NCBI GenBank assembly: GCA_964346725.1
Contig: CAYFVM010000002.1
Span: 62,001-126,000, forward strand
DNA from: UBA1715 sp964346725
GTDB lineage: Bacteria > Bacteroidota > Bacteroidia > Bacteroidales > UBA1715
Length of the DNA: 64,000 bases
Direction of reading: 5' to 3'
The position numbers were made by a program, and so were the translations under genes. The notes under the pieces were generated by a model that was not told the origin of the DNA, made no database searches, and worked only from the letters and a program-made list of their open reading frames with translations. The number at the start of each line of letters is the position of its first letter. The first letter of the stretch is position 1. This document shows positions 53,746-62,179 of the stretch, piece by piece.

Positions 53746-54843
53746 ATGGGATTAAAATGCGGGATAGTAGGGTTGCCTAATGTTGGGAAATCGACTTTGT
53801 TTAATTGTTTGACGAATGCAAAAGCACAAGCAGCGAATTTCCCGTTTTGTACTATAGAACCAAATGTTGGAATGATTACTGTTCCAGACAGTAGATTGAA
53901 TGAGTTGGAAAAACTTATACATCCGGAAAAGGTTGTTCCTACAACAGTAGAAATTGTTGATATAGCAGGGTTAGTAAAAGGGGCTAGCAAAGGAGAGGGC
54001 TTAGGAAATAAATTCCTAGCTAATATCCGTGAAACCGATGCAATTATTCATGTCTTGCGTTGCTTTGAAAACCCCAATATAACACACGTAGATGGCTCTA
54101 TCAATCCTGTGCGTGATAAAGAGACTGTTGATATGGAGTTACAATTTAAAGATCTAGAATCGGTTGAATCTCGTTTATCTAAAATAGAAAAGCAAGCACG
54201 TGCGGGAGGAGACAAAGAAGCAAAAAATACTTGTGATATTTTAACTCGAGTTCGCAGTGTGTTACAAAAAGGACAGTCTGCTCGTACATTAAATCTTGAT
54301 GATGAGGAAAAGGCTGCTATATATGATTTGCATTTATTGACGTTGAAACCGGTTATGTATGTATGCAACGTAGATGAAACTGGTCTTAATGGTAATGCGT
54401 TTGTTGATGCCGTTAAAGAATCAATTAAAGAAGAGGAAGCAGAAGTTTTAGTTTTGGCTACCGCTTTAGAGGCAGAAATTGCGGAATTAGAATCACAAGA
54501 AGATAGAGAATTGTTCCTACAAGATGTTGGTTTGGATGAGCCAGGAGTTAATAAATTGATACGAAAAGCGTATTCTTTATTAAATCTTGAAACATTCCTT
54601 ACAGCAGGACCAAAAGAGGTACGTGCGTGGACCTATCATAAAGGAGCAAAAGCTCCGCAAACAGCTGGTGTAATTCATACTGATTTTGAAAAAGGTTTCA
54701 TTAAGGCAGAGGTTATTAAATACGCTGATTATATTGCCTTAGGCTCTGAGGCGGCTGTAAAAGAAGCGGGGAAAATGTCAATAGAAGGGAAGGACTATGT
54801 GGTCCAAGATGGCGATATAATGCACTTTAAATTTAATGTATAG
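53746..54843 (+). CDS. ychF: YchF/OLA1-type ATPase of the Obg GTPase family
   Basis: A 365-residue P-loop NTPase of the Obg family that prefers ATP and binds ribosomes; it takes part in translation and redox stress responses. G1 is GIVGLPNVGKST (~4-15), G3 is VDIAGLVKGASKGEGLGNKF, and the specificity motif region reads CNVDE instead of the GTPase NKxD. A coiled-coil insertion (~130-200) and the C-terminal TGS domain (ending DGDIMHFKFNV) complete the usual layout. It is followed by a membrane channel gene after 3 nt. Confidence 0.95.
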   Translation: MGLKCGIVGLPNVGKSTLFNCLTNAKAQAANFPFCTIEPNVGMITVPDSRLNELEKLIHPEKVVPTTVEIVDIAGLVKGASKGEGLGNKFLANIRETDAIIHVLRCFENPNITHVDGSINPVRDKETVDMELQFKDLESVESRLSKIEKQARAGGDKEAKNTCDILTRVRSVLQKGQSARTLNLDDEEKAAIYDLHLLTLKPVMYVCNVDETGLNGNAFVDAVKESIKEEEAEVLVLATALEAEIAELESQEDRELFLQDVGLDEPGVNKLIRKAYSLLNLETFLTAGPKEVRAWTYHKGAKAPQTAGVIHTDFEKGFIKAEVIKYADYIALGSEAAVKEAGKMSIEGKDYVVQDGDIMHFKFNV

Positions 54844-54846
54844 TCA

Positions 54847-55452
54847 ATGTCTATTTCAGAAATTATATTGGTTTTTGATTATGTAGGAACGTTTGCTTTT
54901 GCAATAAGTGGTGCATTGGCTGCTGCTCGAAAGCATTTTGATTTATTTGGTGGCATTTTTTTAGGCTTTGTAACCGCTATTGGAGGTGGAACTCTTCGAG
55001 ACATGATGCTACATTCTCAAGTTGCTTGGCTACATAATATCATGTATTTTTACATAGTCTTAGTCGCTGTATTTTTAACTTTTTTGTTCCACAAGACTAT
55101 TGAGAAATATTCAAAAACATTGTTTCTCTTTGATACAATTGGAATTAGTGTTTTTACTATAATTGGGATGCAAAAAGGTCTTTCTCTTGACATACATCCA
55201 GTTCTGGCGGTAATGATGGGCATTCTCACTGCCGTATTTGGAGGCATTGTACGTGATATGATGTGTGTAGATATTCCACTGATATTTAGAAAAGAAATAT
55301 ATGCTACAGCATGCTTGGTTGGCGGATGCTTCTATTTGTTACTATTGTGGTTGGGGTGCAATGATTTTGTTTCAGTGCTGGTAGCATCTATCATCATTTT
55401 TATTGTTCGCACGTTGAGTGTGGTTAAAAATTGGTCGTTGCCAAAATTCTAG
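54847..55452 (+). CDS. Trimeric intracellular cation (TRIC) channel-type membrane protein (UPF0126)
   Basis: A 201-residue membrane protein with about seven helices in two repeated halves. Each half holds a GG.xRDMM motif: GGGTLRDMML near residue 45 and GGIVRDMMC near residue 135, the hallmark of the YadS/TRIC family. Prokaryotic members form trimeric potassium-permeable channels; the physiological role is not settled. It lies 3 nt after ychF and is probably cotranscribed. Confidence 0.87.
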   Translation: MSISEIILVFDYVGTFAFAISGALAAARKHFDLFGGIFLGFVTAIGGGTLRDMMLHSQVAWLHNIMYFYIVLVAVFLTFLFHKTIEKYSKTLFLFDTIGISVFTIIGMQKGLSLDIHPVLAVMMGILTAVFGGIVRDMMCVDIPLIFRKEIYATACLVGGCFYLLLLWLGCNDFVSVLVASIIIFIVRTLSVVKNWSLPKF

Positions 55453-55490
55453 CGCAAAGTTCGCTTAAAAATCTAAAAATTCGTATAAAT

Positions 55491-55522
55491 AAAAAAAGCT
55501 CTATCTTTTACAATAGAGCTTT
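55491..55522 (-). terminator. Intrinsic terminator of rpmE2
   Basis: AAAGCTCTAT (55495-55504) and ATAGAGCTTT (55513-55522) form a perfect 10-bp stem with an 8-nt loop. On the minus strand it ends in a run of seven Ts (55491-55497). It is 32 nt after the rpmE2 stop; the plus-strand side has only three Ts. Confidence 0.85.
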
Positions 55523-55554
55523 CCCCAATTATTATGAAATCTTTTTTGTTGCTA

Positions 55555-55827
55555 TTATTCTTTTGTTGGAGCAACTTTTTCGTAGTGTGCTTTGTATTTG
55601 TTACGGAATTTATCAACACGACCAGCTGTATCAACAAATTTCATCTTACCTGTGAAGAATGGGTGTGAAAAACTAGAAATTTCTAGTTTAATAACTGGAT
55701 ATTCTACATTGTCAACAGTAATTGTTTCTTTTGTTGGCGCACATGAACGAGTAATAAATACTTTGTCATTTGACATATCCTTAAATGCTACTAAGCGATA
55801 GTTGTCTGGATGAATACCTTTTTTCAT
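55555..55827 (-). CDS. rpmE2: Ribosomal protein bL31, type B (zinc-free)
   Basis: A 90-residue large-subunit ribosomal protein. It opens MKKGIHPDNYRLVAFKDMSND and has the type B features: the extended insertion and no CxxC zinc site (a single Cys only). The C-terminal SHPFFTGKMKFVDTAGRVDKFRNKY is conserved in bL31. It has its own promoter and terminator, so it is a single-gene transcript. Zinc-free bL31 is the constitutive form in many Bacteroidota. Confidence 0.95.
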   Translation of the reverse strand: MKKGIHPDNYRLVAFKDMSNDKVFITRSCAPTKETITVDNVEYPVIKLEISSFSHPFFTGKMKFVDTAGRVDKFRNKYKAHYEKVAPTKE

Positions 55828-55868
55828 TGTCTATGAATTAATTATATAACTTCCTTGTTTTAGTGGTG

Positions 55869-55898
55869 CAAAGATACATAAAATATTTAAGTCCCAAA
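55869..55898 (-). promoter_or_regulatory. Complete Bacteroidota promoter for rpmE2
   Basis: On the minus strand a TTTG at 55895-55898 is followed, 18 nt later, by the -7 box TATCTTTG (55869-55876). The -33 element abuts the stop codon of the MORN gene (55899-55901). The predicted leader is about 35 nt. Confidence 0.8.
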
Positions 55899-56783
55899 TT
55901 ATTTTATGCTTTTCTCTTTCTTATTTTTATTTTTTCGTGCCGGTTCTTGATCCTGAGGAGTTTGTTCTCCAAAAATATAAGATTCTGGATTGTCTATAAA
56001 GTCTTGAGGATCGGTGTGCTTACCTTGTTGATTCAATATTTCTTCGTCAATAATTTTTGTTTGGGCACGTTCGAATTCGTCTTCGTTTAGAATTTTACCA
56101 TTGGAATATTCTATTGTAATTTTTATAGTGCCATCTTCTTTATAATATATCCATTTTCCGTCGCGCACGTTGTTTTTGTATGCTCCGGTAATATGAGGTT
56201 TGCCGTCTGAAAAATATACTAAGAATTCTCCGTTCAATTTGTCTTCAATGAATTTGGCTTTTTGGCGAATTTGGCCATTTTCATAAAACCACAACCAGTC
56301 GCCATGTTTTAAACTATCTTTCCAATATTTAATTTCCATTGGTTGGTTTTGTTGTGTTTGCCAATAAATAACACTTTTACCGTCAAGTTTTCCATGGTTA
56401 TAGCTTTCTTCCATTATAACCTTGTCGCCATTGCCGTAGTATGTCCAGATGCTGTCTTTCTTTTTTGCATAATATGTGCCTCGTGCTGAAAGAGTACCTT
56501 CAACATCGAACATGGTAACCTTTACTTTATTATGATCATTTGGCGAGTAATACATATCATATTTAAGAACACCATTGTCATGGTATTTTTTTACTTGTCC
56601 AATTGGAATATCATTTTTGAAATAACCTTCAAATTTGTTTTTCCCATTTGGGTATTTTTGAATCCAATGTCCTTGTTTCTTTCCATTGGCATCCATGTAG
56701 TTTAGTGTATCGTTTTGTGCAAAAACTGCAATTGATACAAAGACGAAAATTAGTGCAAAGGTTATTTTTTTCATGATACTCAA
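55899..56783 (-). CDS. Secreted MORN_2-repeat protein
   Basis: A 294-residue exported protein with a signal peptide (ending VFAQNDTLNY, ~residue 22). The body is a series of ~22-residue MORN_2-type repeats with the G.....y..nG.. pattern: GHWIQKYPNGKNKFEGYFKN, GQVKKYHDNGVLKYDM, GDWLWFYENGQIRQKAKF, GEFLVYFSDGKPHITGAYKN and GKWIYYKEDGTIKITIEY. The C-terminus is Lys/Asn-rich. Related proteins are often called YwqK-like antitoxins, but no toxin lies nearby and here it looks like an envelope protein of unknown role. It follows rng after 3 nt. Confidence 0.8.
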   Translation of the reverse strand: MSIMKKITFALIFVFVSIAVFAQNDTLNYMDANGKKQGHWIQKYPNGKNKFEGYFKNDIPIGQVKKYHDNGVLKYDMYYSPNDHNKVKVTMFDVEGTLSARGTYYAKKKDSIWTYYGNGDKVIMEESYNHGKLDGKSVIYWQTQQNQPMEIKYWKDSLKHGDWLWFYENGQIRQKAKFIEDKLNGEFLVYFSDGKPHITGAYKNNVRDGKWIYYKEDGTIKITIEYSNGKILNEDEFERAQTKIIDEEILNQQGKHTDPQDFIDNPESYIFGEQTPQDQEPARKNKNKKEKSIK

Positions 56784-56786
56784 ATA

Positions 56787-58340
56787 TTAGAATATTACAT
56801 CTTCGTGATTGTCTGTTTCAAATTTATATTCAAGAAAAGCATTCTCATTTGTCGGGACAACTTTTGTGTTAAATCCATATTTGCGTTTCCATTGAAACTC
56901 TATAGAAAAGATCCCTTTCTTTATGTGTGAAGCTATGTAAGGATGAACTTTAATAAATATTTTCTTGTCTTCTGTGTTTTCACGTATGTAAGATAGTTCA
57001 TTTTCGATTTCTTGAATTAAATTTATGCTTGGTGTTACAATTCCTGTCCCTTTACAACAAGGACAAGTCTCATTCGTATTTATTTTTTGTTCGGGACGGA
57101 CTCTCTGACGTGTAATTTGCATAAGCCCAAATTTTGTTAATGGCAAAATATTGTGTTTAGCTCTATCTCCAGCCATAGCCTCTCTCATCGTTTCGTATAG
57201 CTTTGTTTTGTTGACATTATCCTTCATGTCTATGAAGTCTACAATAATAATGCCACCCAAGTCGCGCAAACGTATTTGACGAGCTATTTCTATTGCCGAA
57301 GTAATGTTTACCTCTATCGCATTTCCTTCTTGGTCTTTGTCTGCTTTTATTCTATTTCCACTATTTACGTCAATAACATGGAGGGCCTCAGTTTTTTCGA
57401 TAATGAGGTATGCACCACTTTTAACAGGAATAGTTTTCCCAAATGAACTTTTTATTTGCCTTTCTATCCCATATTGCTCATAAATAGGAGGTCCTGCAGT
57501 ATATAGACGAACAACTTTGGCATCCTGTGGTGATATTTCGGCAATGTAAGTTTTAACTTCATTGTAGAGATTTTTGTCGTCTACAACAATGTTGGTGTAT
57601 GATGGATTGTAAACATCGCGAATTAGTGAGGAAACCCTATCAACTTCTCGTTGTACGAGAAATGGGGTTTTGTTTTTCCCTTCTTGAATTTTTGTGAGTG
57701 TTTGATTCCATTTCTCAACAAGTTCTGCAATTTCTTTTTCTAATACTGATATATCACAGCTTTCAGCTAAGGTTCTAATGATTGCACCATAATTATTGGG
57801 AAGTAGGTTTTTAACAATCTTCTTCAACCTTGATTTCTCTTCAATCGATTCAATTTTTTGCGATATTGAAATCTTGTTAGAGAAAGGGATTAAAATAATA
57901 TTTCTACCAGCAATTGAAATTTCTGCACTTAATTTAGGTCCTTTTGTTGATATGGGTTCTTTTGCAACTTGTACGAGTATAAGTTCTCCTATTTGAAGAA
58001 GGTCTGATACTATACCATTTTTATCAATTTCTGGTTCTAGATTTATAGAACAGAAGTTTGGATTTCGTTTGTTTTCAGAGATATTTTTTAGATAGGAGTG
58101 ATATGATTCAAAGTTTGGACCTAAGTCGTTGTAGTGTAGAAATGCAGCATGTTCGTATCCTAAATTAACAAACACTGCATTGAGAGAGGGAATGATTTTT
58201 TTTATTTTGGCTAAAAAAATGTCTCCGACAGCAAAGTTTATATCATTATTACTAGAAACAATTTCCAACAATTTGGAATCTTCTAATAATGCTATGTCAA
58301 CGGAGTTTTTTCGCCCTCGTATTATAATTTCTTTGTTCAT
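56787..58340 (-). CDS. rng: Ribonuclease E/G
   Basis: A 517-residue endoribonuclease for mRNA and rRNA processing. The N-terminal S1 RNA-binding domain spans ~37-125 (GDIFLAKIKKIIPSLNAVFVNLGYEHAAFL). A 5'-sensor and RNase H-like region follow, with the catalytic DNase-I-like part showing HVIDVNSGNR (~337) and GGIIIVDFIDM. The Zn-link motif is CPCCKGTG (~430). The length is that of RNase G rather than E. It begins 10 nt after a hairpin terminator for the HU transcript and has no strong promoter of its own. Confidence 0.93.
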   Translation of the reverse strand: MNKEIIIRGRKNSVDIALLEDSKLLEIVSSNNDINFAVGDIFLAKIKKIIPSLNAVFVNLGYEHAAFLHYNDLGPNFESYHSYLKNISENKRNPNFCSINLEPEIDKNGIVSDLLQIGELILVQVAKEPISTKGPKLSAEISIAGRNIILIPFSNKISISQKIESIEEKSRLKKIVKNLLPNNYGAIIRTLAESCDISVLEKEIAELVEKWNQTLTKIQEGKNKTPFLVQREVDRVSSLIRDVYNPSYTNIVVDDKNLYNEVKTYIAEISPQDAKVVRLYTAGPPIYEQYGIERQIKSSFGKTIPVKSGAYLIIEKTEALHVIDVNSGNRIKADKDQEGNAIEVNITSAIEIARQIRLRDLGGIIIVDFIDMKDNVNKTKLYETMREAMAGDRAKHNILPLTKFGLMQITRQRVRPEQKINTNETCPCCKGTGIVTPSINLIQEIENELSYIRENTEDKKIFIKVHPYIASHIKKGIFSIEFQWKRKYGFNTKVVPTNENAFLEYKFETDNHEDVIF

Positions 58341-58350
58341 GCACTTGTAT

Positions 58351-58388
58351 TAAAAATAATCCATTATTGATTCAATAATGGATTATTT
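58351..58388 (-). terminator. Long AT-rich terminator between the mS38-like gene and rng
   Basis: Bases 58354-58369 and 58373-58388 form a perfect 16-bp stem with a 3-nt loop. On the minus strand it is followed by TTTTTAATAC, including a short T-run. It closes the HU/mS38-like transcript; rng starts 10 nt further on, so part of its expression may come from read-through. Confidence 0.8.
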
Positions 58389-58418
58389 AAATGTGAATTT
58401 TAAAATTTAGAAATAATC

Positions 58419-58508
58419 TTATTTCTTTTTGTGACGATTCTTTCTCAATTGTTTTTTTCTTTTGTGTGTTGCCATTTTGTGGCGTTTATGTTTTTTTCCG
58501 TTTGGCAT
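58419..58508 (-). CDS. 29-residue basic AURKAIP1/COX24 (mS38-like) protein
   Basis: A very short frame below usual gene-calling limits. It encodes 29 residues, starting MPNGKKHKRHKMATHKRKK and ending RKNRHKKK, of which more than half are Lys, Arg or His. This matches the short Bacteroidota proteins labelled AURKAIP1/COX24 domain, related to the mitoribosomal small-subunit protein mS38, so it is probably a ribosome-bound peptide. It lies 18 nt after the HU gene and before a strong terminator, and so shares the HU promoter. Confidence 0.85.
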   Translation of the reverse strand: MPNGKKHKRHKMATHKRKKQLRKNRHKKK

Positions 58509-58526
58509 AATTAATCCTCCAATGTA

Positions 58527-58811
58527 TTATTTAACGTTATTTTTGACTACTGTTATAAATGTCTTTGCTGGTTTGAAAGAAGGCACATTGTGTGCGGGTA
58601 TTTTTATCGTAGTATTTTTAGCAATATTACGAGCAGTTTTTTCTGCACGTTTTTTTATTACAAAACTCCCAAATCCTCTAAGATATACGTTATTTCCTTC
58701 TCGTAGTGATTTCTTGATTGCTTCCATCGAAGTTTCAATCGTTTTTTGAACAATTACTTTTTCAATGCCAGTTTTCTTAGAGACTTCGTTTACGATATCA
58801 GCCTTTGTCAT
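58527..58811 (-). CDS. HU/IHF-family DNA-binding protein
   Basis: A 94-residue nucleoid protein. It starts MTKADIVNEVSKKTGIEK, and the beta-arm region reads RGFGSFVIKKRAEKTARNIAKNTTIKIPAHNVPSFKPAK, with the conserved Pro at the arm tip (IPAHNVPSF) and G-F-G-S-F core. It bends DNA as a dimer. Whether it acts as HU or IHF cannot be told. It has a full promoter and shares its transcript with the mS38-like peptide. Confidence 0.93.
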   Translation of the reverse strand: MTKADIVNEVSKKTGIEKVIVQKTIETSMEAIKKSLREGNNVYLRGFGSFVIKKRAEKTARNIAKNTTIKIPAHNVPSFKPAKTFITVVKNNVK

Positions 58812-58860
58812 TTCTTTTATTTTTTAATTTTTGTTATACTTTATTTCCTTTAAAACCGTG

Positions 58861-58890
58861 CAAATGTACACTTATTATTTAATAATCAAA
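58861..58890 (-). promoter_or_regulatory. Complete Bacteroidota promoter for HU
   Basis: On the minus strand a TTTG at 58887-58890 is followed after 18 nt by the -7 box TACATTTG (58861-58868), ~50 nt before the HU ATG. Spacing is the same as at metF and rpmE2. Confidence 0.78.
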
Positions 58891-58914
58891 ATATTACGAA
58901 TATAAAAACTTGAA

Positions 58915-59631
58915 TTATTTCAATAGGGGATCTTCGGTATCAAATGCTTGTGATTGACAATTTCTATTTGCGAATCTATTATGTCTAATTAAAGCAAAAT
59001 CGCCTCGAATTGTGTCCCCAATTCGAGTAGCATGTTGAGCTTCTTTATAAAGAACAAGCATGTATGAATATACTCCTGATACCAATGGTTTTGTGTTATT
59101 ATGTTGGTAGTAACCCGTTGTTGTATCCATAGCAACCTCACCAATAAATAGGTTGTTCCTGTTGTCATAGTCAGTATAGATTCTTATTTTGGTTGAGTCA
59201 TTTCCTGTTTTGATAAATAATCTATTGTATGGGAATTGGTTAATACCTCCAATGTAGAAGAATCCGTTTTTATCATCGTTGAATGTTGTGTTTGGATTTA
59301 TACGGCATGGACATGCGGTATCATTTCCAGCAAGTAAAGAATCTCTCGCTTCTTGTACTGTACACAATTTTTGATAACTATGAACCCTGTAAGGCTCAAC
59401 GTATGATCCGAGTTCTGGGTGATATACCATAGAGTCACACATATGGTGATTGCTAGGTGTTATAACTGGATATACAGTGATGGAAGCTCCCGATGCTGTA
59501 TCAACAACAATAGTTCTTGCCATTATACCTTCAACCTTGCAATCAAGGGTTTCTTCCGGATCGCTACAAGATGTGATTGTGAGTGCTGAAAATCCTAGCA
59601 GACAAAGTATTGTTACAAAGTAGTTTTTCAT
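58915..59631 (-). CDS. Lipoprotein of unknown function
   Basis: A 238-residue predicted lipoprotein (lipobox TITSC, Cys ~22, followed by SDPEE, an acidic sequence that often favours surface display). The body reads as beta-rich (NGFFYIGGINQFPYNRLFIKTG, RIYTDYDNRNNLFIGEVAMDTT, SGVYSYMLVLYKEAQ), with a Cys pair near TACPCRINP. I recognise no family. It is a single-gene unit with a -7 box upstream. Confidence 0.68.
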   Translation of the reverse strand: MKNYFVTILCLLGFSALTITSCSDPEETLDCKVEGIMARTIVVDTASGASITVYPVITPSNHHMCDSMVYHPELGSYVEPYRVHSYQKLCTVQEARDSLLAGNDTACPCRINPNTTFNDDKNGFFYIGGINQFPYNRLFIKTGNDSTKIRIYTDYDNRNNLFIGEVAMDTTTGYYQHNNTKPLVSGVYSYMLVLYKEAQHATRIGDTIRGDFALIRHNRFANRNCQSQAFDTEDPLLK

Positions 59632-59690
59632 GGCTTTATAGTTTTATGTTTTTGCTGTAATAATTAATTTATAACAAATTCGTATTGAAG

Positions 59691-59698
59691 CAAATATA
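59691..59698 (-). promoter_or_regulatory. -7 box for the unknown lipoprotein
   Basis: Read on the minus strand, TATATTTG matches TAnnTTTG. It lies ~60 nt before the lipoprotein ATG (59631), within an AT-rich intergenic region. Confidence 0.5.
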
Positions 59699-59735
59699 CT
59701 TATAAAATTTAGAAAATCAATACACTCCGATTTAT

Positions 59736-61850
59736 TTAATTGAAATTAAGCCTATTGTCTTCTATTTCAGCTTTGTCTTCTAATATCTTGTATATATTGT
59801 TTGTGATTGTAGATGCTGCGCGTTGTCTTTGTCCTTGGATTTCTTTTTCAGGAGTAGTTATGTCACCTACTTTTTTAGAAGTTACTTGTGCTACATACAC
59901 ACCACGTTCTCCAGCTATAGGATTTGTTATAGCTTTTTCATCCATAGTAGAAAGGGTCGCAAAAAGAGTAGGTTCTACTCCAATGCCAGGTCCACTCATG
60001 GTTGAGAATGAAAGATTTGTAGATGGTAGAATATCAAGTGCTTTTGCTTGAGAAAGTGATTCTAGAGATGTGTATTTTATTCCTTTCAATTCATCTAAAA
60101 TCTGTTTTTTCTTTTGTTCTTTTCTGTATTCATCGGTAACAATTTCTTTTACTTGATCTAATTTTGCAATACCTTTTTCATCAACTGATGCAATTACTGC
60201 AATTAAGAATTTGTCTCCACAACGGAATATTTCTGAAACTTCACCAATTTTTTCTTTGTTTTGGTGTGCCCAACGAATTACTTGTCTTGAATCGTCTATG
60301 CCTGGAATAACACGTTGCTCAGCAGGAGTGTTGTTTGCATATTTCAAAACCAATGATTTGTCTTTTTCTATAGCTGATTCAAAAGCTTCTTTTGTTCTAT
60401 TATCAGAAACGAATTTTATAGCATTCTGATATACATATGAACGTGTTGCTTGTGAGTATGTTACAGCTTTTGCAAATGTTTGTATTTGTACTCTTTTTGA
60501 TTTAGGTCCTTGTTCTAGAATTTGAATCAAGTGTACACCATAATTAGATGGAGCAACGTATAGTTTTCCTTTTTCTCCAAAGAAACTTGAATCTTGGAAA
60601 GAAGGAACCATTTCACCTTCTTTAAACCAATCTATAATACCACCATTGATTCCTGAAGCAGAATCTTTTGAATATTGACGTGCCAATCCTGCAAAGTCAG
60701 CTCCGTTTTCTATTAAAGTCTTTAAACTATCAATAGTTTGGTATGCATTTTCACCATCAACGAGTATGTGACGAACTTTAGCTGAATCAGCCCCTGGACG
60801 TATGTCTGAGATTTTTGTTATTTTATAGCTATTGTTTTCAAAATAAACAGGAGTAATGTCACCTATATTGCCATTGAAAGCAAAAGAGTCAATACTTGGA
60901 GCCAAACTACCTTTTTTGTTGTATGTAGGGTTGAATTTTTCATCTGAGTTAAGATTCAAGAAAACTGCATCGTTTTTGTTGTTCTTGAAATCATCGGCTT
61001 TCGCAATTACAGTTTGTTCAATTGCTTTAATGTCTTCTGCCGTAGGAATGATGTCATAAGTAATGTATTCGATTGTAACACCAGCTTCTTGTTCGAAACG
61101 TTTTTCGTGATTGATTGTTTTGTAGAATTTTTCTAAGTCTTTATCATTAACCGCTATGGTGCTATCTGCTATGCTTTCGTATGGTATTCTAACAAAATTA
61201 ATGTCGAATTGGTTGTTTTTAGTTTGAGCGCTATTTTCAGCTTCTAATTTTGTAAAATAGATGCCGTTTGAAATAAGGCTTACATATTTTCTACGTAATG
61301 TATTTTCGTGAAGAGCTTTTTCAAATTGAATCCAATTTGAATAAAATTCTGGGTTGTTTTCTTTTGCAGCTGATAAATTGCTTAATACATTAACAAGCAT
61401 GTCTTTATCGAATGCACCAGTTTGTGGATTGGTGAAATAATATTGTAATTCAGGATCAATGTTTTCACCAATAGTAATGTCTTCGATTTCTTCGTCAGAA
61501 ATGCCATAAACATTTAAGTTCTTTTTGAATGTGCTCAAGCCGAGTTCGGTATAGCATTCTTCAAAAAGTTTGCCTGTTAAAAATGAGGTCCATGCATTGG
61601 TATAGATTTGTTCTCTTTGCCCGTATGATAATTCTTGACCGTTAGTTTTTTGTTGGTTTTCCAACATTTCGAAGATGCTATAATATTCGTCGTATGAATA
61701 TTCTTTTCCGTTAATTTCTGCAATCACATTGCTTTGTTTTGAAGAGAATAGAGATGTATCCAAACCTGTGAGAATGAATGCCAACATTGCTAAACCGATA
61801 ACTACGGTTAATATCCATGTGTTTTTCCTTAAAGATTGTATAGCTGCCAT
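59736..61850 (-). CDS. ppiD: PpiD-like membrane-anchored peptidyl-prolyl isomerase (SurA_N/parvulin)
   Basis: A 704-residue periplasmic folding factor anchored by one N-terminal helix (~12-31, WILTVVIGLAMLAFILTGL). A SurA-like N-terminal chaperone region follows (IAEINGKEYSYDEYYSIFEMLENQQ). The parvulin PPIase domain is near 345-450 (AKVRHILVDGEN, ADFAGLARQYSKDSASGINGGIIDWFKEGEMVPSFQD, YGVHLIQIL). A second, degenerate region makes up the rest. It helps outer-membrane proteins fold. In Bacteroidota it is often near lptC, as here. Confidence 0.9.
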   Translation of the reverse strand: MAAIQSLRKNTWILTVVIGLAMLAFILTGLDTSLFSSKQSNVIAEINGKEYSYDEYYSIFEMLENQQKTNGQELSYGQREQIYTNAWTSFLTGKLFEECYTELGLSTFKKNLNVYGISDEEIEDITIGENIDPELQYYFTNPQTGAFDKDMLVNVLSNLSAAKENNPEFYSNWIQFEKALHENTLRRKYVSLISNGIYFTKLEAENSAQTKNNQFDINFVRIPYESIADSTIAVNDKDLEKFYKTINHEKRFEQEAGVTIEYITYDIIPTAEDIKAIEQTVIAKADDFKNNKNDAVFLNLNSDEKFNPTYNKKGSLAPSIDSFAFNGNIGDITPVYFENNSYKITKISDIRPGADSAKVRHILVDGENAYQTIDSLKTLIENGADFAGLARQYSKDSASGINGGIIDWFKEGEMVPSFQDSSFFGEKGKLYVAPSNYGVHLIQILEQGPKSKRVQIQTFAKAVTYSQATRSYVYQNAIKFVSDNRTKEAFESAIEKDKSLVLKYANNTPAEQRVIPGIDDSRQVIRWAHQNKEKIGEVSEIFRCGDKFLIAVIASVDEKGIAKLDQVKEIVTDEYRKEQKKKQILDELKGIKYTSLESLSQAKALDILPSTNLSFSTMSGPGIGVEPTLFATLSTMDEKAITNPIAGERGVYVAQVTSKKVGDITTPEKEIQGQRQRAASTITNNIYKILEDKAEIEDNRLNFN

Positions 61851-61894
61851 ATCGTTTATTTAATTCTTTTTGTTTGTTCTTGTTTTCAAGTTGG

Positions 61895-61902
61895 CAAAGA
61901 TA
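61895..61902 (-). promoter_or_regulatory. -7 box for ppiD
   Basis: Read on the minus strand, TATCTTTG matches TAnnTTTG, 44 nt before the ppiD ATG. An ATTG at 61921-61924 (18-nt spacing) could be a weak -33 element. Confidence 0.55.
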
Positions 61903-61954
61903 ATAAAATTGCCAAATTGCCAATGAAAGTGATGAATAATTTTAGGTTGGTTAC

Positions 61955-62179
61955 TTAGCTTTGTTCTTTCATTTGATTGTTTTTAGTAGATTTTCTTCTA
62001 TGTCTTCGATACAGATACATGGCAAATGTGAGTATAAATAGGATACCAAATTTTATACTTTCTTCGTCAAATCCGGCATAGTATATATTAACAATCGCCG
62101 TTACTAATGAAGTTGCTGCAATGGTCAACCATGCATATTCCATTATTATCTGATAGGTATTATATCGTTCTGTTTTCAT
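61955..62179 (-). CDS. Small two-helix membrane protein
   Basis: A 74-residue protein with two hydrophobic segments (~14-32, YAWLTIAATSLVTAIVNIYY, and ~42-57, FGILFILTFAMYLYR) and a very basic tail (RRHRRKSTKNN). It overlaps lptC by 4 nt (ATGA), which implies coupled translation, and similar small proteins sit at this place in other Bacteroidota. Function is unknown. Confidence 0.7.
   Translation of the reverse strand: MKTERYNTYQIIMEYAWLTIAATSLVTAIVNIYYAGFDEESIKFGILFILTFAMYLYRRHRRKSTKNNQMKEQS

Noticed and set aside
55899..56783. MORN protein as a toxin-antitoxin system (YwqK label)
   Set aside because: It has a signal peptide and no toxin gene beside it.
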